From positions 248,001 to 312,000 of the forward strand of contig NZ_QMKQ01000002.1 in assembly GCF_003287975.1 (NCBI RefSeq): a stretch of DNA of 64,000 nucleotides, given 5' to 3'. Position 1 is the stretch's first letter. Each line of letters opens with the position of its first letter. Source of the DNA: Arthrobacter sp. AQ5-05. Its GTDB lineage: Bacteria > Actinomycetota > Actinomycetes > Actinomycetales > Micrococcaceae. The position numbers and the translations under genes were made by a program. A model generated the notes under the pieces. The model had not been told where the DNA came from, did no database searches, and saw only the letters and a list, made by a program, of their open reading frames with translations. Positions 58,308 to 64,000 of the stretch are shown in pieces.

Positions 58308-60470
58308 CTACTGGTAGGACGCTACGTATGCTCCGCTGGACGCATCAAAGATCGCGTATTCGACACCCTTTACCGTTTCGATTACGAAATCGATCGCTTC
58401 GCCTTTGTAGCGGATCCCGGTTAAGGCACCTTCAAAGGATTTTGTGGGCAGCATGGATTTGAGCATTCCGTGGGTATTTGGGTCGATGTTCAGCGCGAAT
58501 GACAATTCACCCTCGTGCCAATTCGATGATTCGAAGTTCGAGGCATTCCGGGCATCGGTCCAGTTCAGGAGTTGCTTGGCAGAAACCATGGGAATGGAAT
58601 TGCGGATGGCGATCTCCATGAGCTCGGAATCAAAACCTGTACTGAAATCAAAGTGGGTGCCGAAGGCTCCATAGAATCCTTCGGAACCGGTAGCCCGGTC
58701 CAAGAGGCGTTCCACTGCCTCGGGATGCCCTGCGAAGACCTCATCAACCAGGTGTGTTTCTTGTTGGTATACATTGATGAGATCGTCGTTCGAGTCGCTA
58801 AAACGCATCGGCAGTCCGGAGCCCGTCATGAAGCCAGCACGCTCACGGATCCAGTCACCGGGCCAGTAATAGTAATTCATGTCCAGTCGAATGCCCCAGC
58901 TTCGTTCAATGCTCGCTTGCGTTGACCACTCGCTCCAAGCGATGCAATGCAACCTGTTCCCGGTCTGGGGTGGAAGGTTACGGTACTTTCTCCGGAATTC
59001 GCCCATGGATTGTGAGAAGGCCAGCGTCAGGGATTTGGCATCCCAGTCCGCACATCCGGTGGAGACATGGGCACCGATATCGAACCCGAGGTCGGCGTAG
59101 CTCTTGGCTGCATCAGGGGCGAGCCCCGATTCCGGATACAGCCACGACGTCGCCCGAAAGCATTCCCACCGTTCGACGGAACAACCGTCGGGACTGAGTT
59201 CATTCAGACGACCAAACATCGTGGCAGTTCCTTTGGCAGTTCCATGGTCGTCCGCGGACATGATCAACACGGCCTTGGAGAAATTCGGGAAGTACCAGAA
59301 TTTGTGCATCGGTCCATTGCCTTGGTTCACGTAAACGATCAAGTTGGAAAATAACCGCAGGTGTTCGTCGGCCTGGGGAATATGGACCTTCGCCAGATCC
59401 AGATAGTCGCGATCCGCGGCCCCAAAAAATAGGTCGTTCGGGCGGATGGGCGCAATGCCGTCGCGTTCGATTCCTGCCCACGCGGGATTTCCTTGCCGTG
59501 TAAGAACTGTGGACTTGGCGAGGTTGAATGCGTATGCTGCCACGTTTCCGCGCCCGTTTGACCCCGGTTTCAACGTGACTGCCGGCGACCCCGGCGATCC
59601 CGACGCGGTGCTACGCAGCGTAGCGATGGCCCGCGTGTCTCTCTCCATCTCCAGCCGGGACGACTCACCGTGGAATTGAATGGAATCGGCGACGATGCCT
59701 TTGCCCGGGGCCTGCGACGTGTCGACTTGAAGGTATCCGTTGGAGATATCCGTGCCGTGGTTTTTCACGCCCGCGAGCTCGGCAATGGGCCCCATCGGAT
59801 TCATGGCGATGAGGTTGCCGTTATCGTTCTTGACCCACTCCGAGATCATTCCGGCTGCGCTCGATCCCACGGAGCCAGCGCTTAGGATCGCCAGATCGTG
59901 GGCTTGGAGGATCTGTGGTGTTAGCTTATCGATGGAGATGGTTTCGAAATTGTTCAATCCTTCCACGCGAAGCATTTCGGCATATTGCGAAGCAAATTCA
60001 CTGGCTTTATCAATGACCAGCAGGATCGATCCGCCCGGGCCAAGTTCGAGGGACTTTTTTTCGGGAACGGAAAAAGTCCATGTGCTCAAATTGCTTCGGC
60101 TGTTGTCTGCTGCGGCGTCGCCCTGCACCGAGGCAACATAGTTTCCAGGGGCCAATTTCCTCGAGGGCTCAAAAATAATGGATCGGCGATCGACCCCGTA
60201 TTCGAGTTGGCCATTGACAGAGTTTCCCTGCTGGTCACGTAGCAGCAGACCCAGCCGGCTGGATTTTTCGTTGATTGGGCGATCCAACCAAGCGACCACG
60301 GCGGCCTCACGAGAAACGGAATTTGCACCGTCGCGCGGAAAAAGAGAAACGATTTGAGCTTCACTGGGCATGTGCTTGTAGCCCATGGTGCTAGTAACAA
60401 ATACCAGCAACCCCAAGAACGCGATTGTTATCAGCACTACTCGATACGTGTTTCCACGCAAATGACTCAT
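58308..60470 (-). CDS. Membrane-anchored protein with Ig-like domain and polysaccharide-deacetylase-like domain
   Basis: A protein of 720 aa. One N-terminal helix (VVLITIAFLGLLVFVTSTMG) anchors it, with the rest outside. Residues about 38-135 (IVSLFPRDGANSVSREAAVV, then IIFEPSRKLAPGNYVASV) are a Big_5/SbsA Ig-like domain. Residues about 145-290 have a Rossmann or GATase-like pattern (ILLVIDKASEFASQYAEMLR). Residues about 400-650 resemble the NodB/polysaccharide deacetylase barrel: AVLIMSADDHGTAKG supplies the D-D pair, FDIGAHVSTGCADW an H-x-S/T-like motif, and GTHFDFSTGFD a late His. It may deacetylate or otherwise modify the polymer made by the cluster; activity is unproven. The DNA is visibly less GC-rich than the flanking core genes. 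Start ATG 60470. Confidence 0.72.
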   Translation of the reverse strand: MSHLRGNTYRVVLITIAFLGLLVFVTSTMGYKHMPSEAQIVSLFPRDGANSVSREAAVVAWLDRPINEKSSRLGLLLRDQQGNSVNGQLEYGVDRRSIIFEPSRKLAPGNYVASVQGDAAADNSRSNLSTWTFSVPEKKSLELGPGGSILLVIDKASEFASQYAEMLRVEGLNNFETISIDKLTPQILQAHDLAILSAGSVGSSAAGMISEWVKNDNGNLIAMNPMGPIAELAGVKNHGTDISNGYLQVDTSQAPGKGIVADSIQFHGESSRLEMERDTRAIATLRSTASGSPGSPAVTLKPGSNGRGNVAAYAFNLAKSTVLTRQGNPAWAGIERDGIAPIRPNDLFFGAADRDYLDLAKVHIPQADEHLRLFSNLIVYVNQGNGPMHKFWYFPNFSKAVLIMSADDHGTAKGTATMFGRLNELSPDGCSVERWECFRATSWLYPESGLAPDAAKSYADLGFDIGAHVSTGCADWDAKSLTLAFSQSMGEFRRKYRNLPPQTGNRLHCIAWSEWSTQASIERSWGIRLDMNYYYWPGDWIRERAGFMTGSGLPMRFSDSNDDLINVYQQETHLVDEVFAGHPEAVERLLDRATGSEGFYGAFGTHFDFSTGFDSELMEIAIRNSIPMVSAKQLLNWTDARNASNFESSNWHEGELSFALNIDPNTHGMLKSMLPTKSFEGALTGIRYKGEAIDFVIETVKGVEYAIFDASSGAYVASYQ

Positions 60471-60477
60471 GACGCAA

Positions 60478-60558
60478 TTTCCCCAAATTCACGTTGAGCC
60501 CCGTCCCCCCAATGGTCCGAGTCTGATCGAGATTACCGACAGGAATAACATTAATCAA
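60478..60558 (-). promoter_or_regulatory. Promoter and TTGGGG leader of the deacetylase-like gene
   Basis: On the minus strand TTGATT (60558-60553), 17 nt and TAATCT (60535-60530) form the best sigma-70-type promoter in the window. The leader contains TTGGGGGG (60512-60505). It also has AATTTGGGGAAATT, a 5-bp hairpin with a GGGG loop, ending 8 nt before the start region. Confidence 0.65.
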
Positions 60559-60722
60559 CACTTCGGCGAGACTCATGAGAAGTGCTGGCGAAATGGGGAC
60601 CGTCTTTTGCGAGCGTCTTGACGGCACTGCGCATTTCGAGGGAACCCGTCGGATCGGGGGCAGCGGCCCGGCTTCGAACAGGTGTCCGTTCCGGCCCGAC
60701 GCTCCCCCTTGCCGCCCGGGGA

Positions 60723-62531
60723 CTACTCCCCGAGCGTCTCCGCGGCCTCCAGCCAGGCCATCTCCAGCTCGTCCTTCTCGCCCTGGGCACCCTGCAGGGT
60801 GGCGTTGAGCGTGGCGACCTGGTCGAACTTCATCGCCTCGGATGCCACCGCCATCTCGGTGTGGAGCTTCTTGATCAGGGATTCGAGCTTGCCCATCTGG
60901 CGCTCGACGCGGTTCAGTTCCTTGCGTGCCTCGCGCTTTTCGGCCTCGGTCGGTCCGGTTGCCTCCGGGGTCGCGGCGGGACCGGTCTTGTCCGTGGGCG
61001 CCCCGGTGTTGGACGTGCCGTGCACCCCGGCGCGCAGTTCCAGGTACTGGTCCACGCCGCCGGGCAGCCCGCGCAGCTTGCCGTCGCCCAGCAGCGCCAG
61101 CTGGTGGTCGGTGACGCGCTCGAGCAGGTAGCGGTCGTGGCTGACCACCACAAGGGTGCCGGGCCAGCCGTCGAGCATGTCCTCGATGGCGGCCAGGGTG
61201 TCGGTGTCCAGGTCGTTGGTGGGCTCATCGAGCATCAACACGTTGGGCTCGCCGATGAGCAGGCGCAGCAGCTGCAACCGGCGGCGCTCACCGCCCGAGA
61301 GCTCCTTGACCGTGGTCCACTGCTTGTCGGTGCCGAATCCCAGCTGCTCGGCGAGCTGACCGGCGGATACTTCCTTGCCACCGACCTCGAAGGACATCCG
61401 CTCGGCCTTGATGACCTCGATCAGGCGCATGTCCTTGATCTCGTCGAGCTCCTTGACCTCCTGGGTCAGGATCGCGGTCTTCACGGTCTTGCCCCGCTTG
61501 ATCACCCCGGAGGTGGGTTCGATCTGCCCGTTGAGCAATTGCAGCAGCGTGGACTTGCCGGCGCCGTTGACCCCCACGATGCCCAGGCGTTCGCCCGGGG
61601 CCAGGCGCAGGGTGATGTTGTTGAACAGCGGCTTGCCGGTTCCGAAGTCCAGGGAGACGTTCTCCAGGTCAAGGACGTCCTTGCCCAGACGCGCGGTGGC
61701 CATCTTGTTCAGTTCCACGGTGTCGCGGGCGGCCGGCACGTCTGCGATGAGCGTGTTGGCTGCCTCGATGCGGAACTTGGGCTTGGCGGTGCGGGCCGGG
61801 GCGCCGCGGCGCAGCCAGGCCAGTTCCTTCTTGACCAGCTGCTGGCGCTTGTTCTCGACCACGGAGGCGGTCTTGTCGCGCTCGGCACGGGCCAGTACGT
61901 AGGCGGCGTAGCCGCCGTCGAACGGATCCACGGTGCCGTCGTGCACTTCCCAGGTGCGCGTGCAGATCTCATCCAGGAACCAGCGGTCGTGGGTGACCAC
62001 GAGCAGGCCGTTGGAGTTGGCGCGCCAGCGGTTTTTCAGGTGCTTGGCCAGCCAGGCGACGCCCTCGACGTCCAGGTGGTTGGTGGGCTCGTCGAGCATG
62101 ATGACCTCGTGCTCGCCGATGAGCAGCTTGGCCAGGGCGACGCGGCGCTTCTGGCCGCCGGAGAGCGAGTTGACCTCGGCGTGCCAGTCGACCTCGCCGA
62201 CCAGCCCGCCCATGACCTCGCGCACCAGCGGGTTCGAGGCCCACTCGTGGTCCGCGGCCTCCCCCACGATGGCCTCGCCGACGCTGAGCGCCCCGTCGAG
62301 CACGTCGGTCTGGTCCAGGTAGGCCACCCGCACGTCCCCGCGCTTGGTCACCCGGCCCTCGTCGGGGCTCATGCGGCCGGCCAGCAGGCGCATCAGGGTG
62401 GACTTGCCATCTCCGTTGCGTCCGACCATGCCGATGCGGTCCCCGTCCTCGAGTCCCAGGGAGAGCGAGTCAAGGACGGTACGGGTGCCGAAGGACATCG
62501 AGACGTTTTCGGCGCCGAGCAGGTGGGCCAC
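60723..62531 (-). CDS. ABC-F family ATPase (Uup/EttA-like)
   Basis: A protein of 602 aa with two ABC domains and no membrane helix. The first has VGRNGDGKSTLMRLLAG, LSGGQKRRVALAKLLIG and VIMLDEPTNHLDVEG; the second has VGVNGAGKSTLLQLLNG, LSGGERRRLQLLRLLIG and VLMLDEPTNDLDTDTL. Between them is the P-site tRNA interaction motif region (RAERDKTASVVENKRQQLVK), and the C-terminus is a coiled coil (EKREARKELNRVERQMGKLE) as in Uup. ABC-F proteins act on ribosomes, in translation or antibiotic protection; a housekeeping role is likelier here given the ispE and rsmA neighbours. It follows ispE by 18 nt. No convincing terminator is seen in the 250 nt downstream. Confidence 0.93.
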   Translation of the reverse strand: MAHLLGAENVSMSFGTRTVLDSLSLGLEDGDRIGMVGRNGDGKSTLMRLLAGRMSPDEGRVTKRGDVRVAYLDQTDVLDGALSVGEAIVGEAADHEWASNPLVREVMGGLVGEVDWHAEVNSLSGGQKRRVALAKLLIGEHEVIMLDEPTNHLDVEGVAWLAKHLKNRWRANSNGLLVVTHDRWFLDEICTRTWEVHDGTVDPFDGGYAAYVLARAERDKTASVVENKRQQLVKKELAWLRRGAPARTAKPKFRIEAANTLIADVPAARDTVELNKMATARLGKDVLDLENVSLDFGTGKPLFNNITLRLAPGERLGIVGVNGAGKSTLLQLLNGQIEPTSGVIKRGKTVKTAILTQEVKELDEIKDMRLIEVIKAERMSFEVGGKEVSAGQLAEQLGFGTDKQWTTVKELSGGERRRLQLLRLLIGEPNVLMLDEPTNDLDTDTLAAIEDMLDGWPGTLVVVSHDRYLLERVTDHQLALLGDGKLRGLPGGVDQYLELRAGVHGTSNTGAPTDKTGPAATPEATGPTEAEKREARKELNRVERQMGKLESLIKKLHTEMAVASEAMKFDQVATLNATLQGAQGEKDELEMAWLEAAETLGE

Positions 62532-62549
62532 GGTGTGGTGCTCCTTTTG

Positions 62550-63491
62550 TTAAGGGGTTTCGATGACGGCGGGCAGGATGCCGGCGCCGGGGACCGGGCC
62601 GTGGACGGACAGCGTTGCCACGCCCGCCTCATCCGAAAGCTGGGTGATGATTTGGGCTGCATGGCCCGGGTTGCGGGCAAGCAGTGCCAGGGTGGGGCCG
62701 GAGCCGGAGACCAGTGCGTGCAGCGCGCCTGCGGCCTCGCCCAGGTCGCGCACCACGCCAAGCTCCGGGGCCAGGGCCAGGGCGGCGCGGGTCATGTCGT
62801 TGGCCAGCAACGGCGCCAATGCGTCCAGGTCCCCGTCAAGCAGCGCCCCCACCATGGCCGGGTCGACCTCTCTCGGGGTGGTGACCTCCTCGTTGGCGCG
62901 CAGCCGGTCGAGCATGCCGTAGACCCTGGGGGTGGACAACCCGTAGGAAGCCGGGACCAGCACCCAGTCGGTGCGGGTGCGCAGCAGCAGCGGGGCCAGC
63001 TCGTCGCCGACGCCAAGGCCGACGGCGGCGCCCCCGTGCATGGCGAAGGGCACATCCGCGCCCAGGCGTGCGCCCAGGCGGGAGAGTTCCTCGCGGTTCA
63101 GCCCAGTGCCCCAGAGCGCATTGCAGGCCACCAGCGTGGCCGCGGCGTCGGCCGAGCCCCCGCCCATGCCCCCGGCGATCGGCACGCGCTTGGTGATGCA
63201 CAAATCGACCCCGGCGTAGTGCCCGGTGTGTTCGCGCAGCATCATTGCGGCCTTGACCACCAGGTTGTCCGGGCCCAGCGGAAAGGATTCGGGGTCCGCG
63301 ACCGCGGTGGAATCGGGGTGCAGCGAGACCTGGATTTCCTCGTCGGCACGTGCGGTGGCCGAGACATCCTCGTAGAGCGAGACGGCCAGGTACAGGCTGG
63401 CCACCGAATGGTAGCCGTCCGGCCGGGGCGGTCCGACCCTGAAGTAGCAGTTGATCTTTCCCGGGGCCCGGGCAACGACGGTATGGGTCAT
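62550..63491 (-). CDS. ispE: 4-diphosphocytidyl-2-C-methyl-D-erythritol kinase
   Basis: A protein of 313 aa, a GHMP kinase in the MEP isoprenoid pathway. [20 protein letters not shown] is the N-terminal signature, with Lys and His of the active site. [20 protein letters not shown] is the ATP-binding glycine-rich loop, and [15 protein letters not shown] is the third GHMP motif. The length is normal. The start ATG overlaps the rsmA stop (ATGA), the usual rsmA-ispE arrangement of actinobacteria. Confidence 0.95.
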   Translation of the reverse strand: MTHTVVARAPGKINCYFRVGPPRPDGYHSVASLYLAVSLYEDVSATARADEEIQVSLHPDSTAVADPESFPLGPDNLVVKAAMMLREHTGHYAGVDLCITKRVPIAGGMGGGSADAAATLVACNALWGTGLNREELSRLGARLGADVPFAMHGGAAVGLGVGDELAPLLLRTRTDWVLVPASYGLSTPRVYGMLDRLRANEEVTTPREVDPAMVGALLDGDLDALAPLLANDMTRAALALAPELGVVRDLGEAAGALHALVSGSGPTLALLARNPGHAAQIITQLSDEAGVATLSVHGPVPGAGILPAVIETP

Positions 63492-64000
63492 GGGGTGCCG
63501 GGTACGGATGCGACCTTGGCCTCGGCAATCGCGGCGAATTCGGCGATGCCGAGCTTTTCGCCGCGGGCCTGCGGGTCGACGCCTGCGGCCAGGAGCGCGG
63601 CCTCGGCCAGGGCCGGGGATCCGGCCCAGCCGGCCAGGGCGGCGCGCAGCGTCTTGCGGCGCTGGGCGAAGGCCGCGTCGATGACTGCGAAGACCTCTTG
63701 GCGGGTGGCGGTGGTCTGTGGCGGGTTGCCGCGTTCGAAGCCGACCAGCCCGGAGTTGATCTTCGGGGCGGGCCAGAACACGTTCATGCCAATGACGCCG
63801 GCCTTGCGCATGGTGCCGTACCAGGCGCCCTTGACGGACGGCACGCCGTAGGTCTTGTTGCCCGGGCCCGCGGCCATGCGGTCTGCGACCTCGTCCTGGA
63901 CCATGACCAGGCCGTGTCGCAACGAGGGGAAGTGCTCGAGCAGGTGCAGCACCACGGGCACCGCGACGTTGTAGGGCAGGTTGGCCACCAGCGCGGTGGG
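63488..64000 (-). CDS. rsmA: 16S rRNA (adenine1518-N6/adenine1519-N6)-dimethyltransferase, 3' part
   Basis: The gene runs off the right edge; only the C-terminal 170 residues are present. The fragment opens with [20 protein letters not shown], whose NLPY is the catalytic motif [22 protein letters not shown] and [15 protein letters not shown] follow, and the C-terminal helical domain contains [15 protein letters not shown], all standard for RsmA/KsgA. The enzyme dimethylates two adenosines near the 3' end of 16S rRNA. It is the first visible gene of the leftward rsmA-ispE-ABC-F operon. Confidence 0.95.
   Translation of the reverse strand, partial: PTALVANLPYNVAVPVVLHLLEHFPSLRHGLVMVQDEVADRMAAGPGNKTYGVPSVKGAWYGTMRKAGVIGMNVFWPAPKINSGLVGFERGNPPQTTATRQEVFAVIDAAFAQRRKTLRAALAGWAGSPALAEAALLAAGVDPQARGEKLGIAEFAAIAEAKVASVPGTP

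Noticed and set aside
60582-63851. A 1089-codon plus-strand open frame opposite the ABC-F, ispE and rsmA genes
   Set aside because: A shadow: all catalytic motifs lie on the minus strand.

Overview
The window is high-GC DNA from an actinobacterium, most likely a Micrococcaceae member close to Arthrobacter or Paeniglutamicibacter. The basis is codon use, a fused biotin carboxylase/BCCP subunit next to Maf, an LpdA-type quinone reductase, TANNNT -10 boxes with apparently leaderless starts, SufU with SufS, and a two-domain GlmU next to Prs. The genus is an inference. No phage gene, transposase, integrase or CRISPR array was seen.

Left part, 1-28 kb (core genome): the tail of a dicarboxylate/amino acid symporter; a TetR regulator with a large MMPL exporter; maf and accC; a broken DUF664/DinB gene; an MHS-type MFS permease; lpdA; a deoxynucleoside salvage run (PNP, phosphosugar mutase, deoC) followed by a small membrane protein; uspA; mfd; a DUF2505 gene; nhaA; sufS-sufU; rplY-pth; glmU-prs; tRNA-Gln. 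Strong hairpin terminators separate most of these units.

Middle part, 28-60.5 kb (accessory): a surface or extracellular polysaccharide locus. After a TetR gene come three rightward genes: a WlbB/WbpD-type acetyltransferase, a VanZ-like protein, and a single polypeptide joining a WecG/TagA domain to two GT2 domains. Facing them is a 14-gene leftward cluster (49.9 to 33.1 kb), mostly joined by ATGA overlaps. It encodes the priming sugar-phosphate transferase, nucleotide-sugar enzymes (Gfo/Idh, epimerase, two DegT aminotransferases, PglD/NeuD-like acetyltransferase), four more glycosyltransferases, a Wzx-like flippase, a lipoprotein resembling a glycoside hydrolase, a Wzz-like protein, and a Wzy-like polymerase that carries its own C-terminal Wzz-like domain. 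Upstream lie three very large LuxR-type regulators (about 700-920 aa) whose ATP-binding motifs are all altered, and a membrane-anchored protein resembling a polysaccharide deacetylase. Several leaders in this region share a TTGGGGAA element, often in a hairpin loop, that I did not notice at the housekeeping genes.

Right end, 60.7-64 kb (core genome): an ABC-F ATPase, ispE and the 3' part of rsmA, read leftward as one operon.

Overall logic: the locus appears to be a Wzx/Wzy-type system making a polymer with amino-sugar and possibly rhamnose residues. Its own chain-length, hydrolase and deacetylase functions come with it, and the three degenerate-ATPase LuxR proteins are the obvious candidate regulators. 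That regulatory link is an inference from position and from the shared leader motif.
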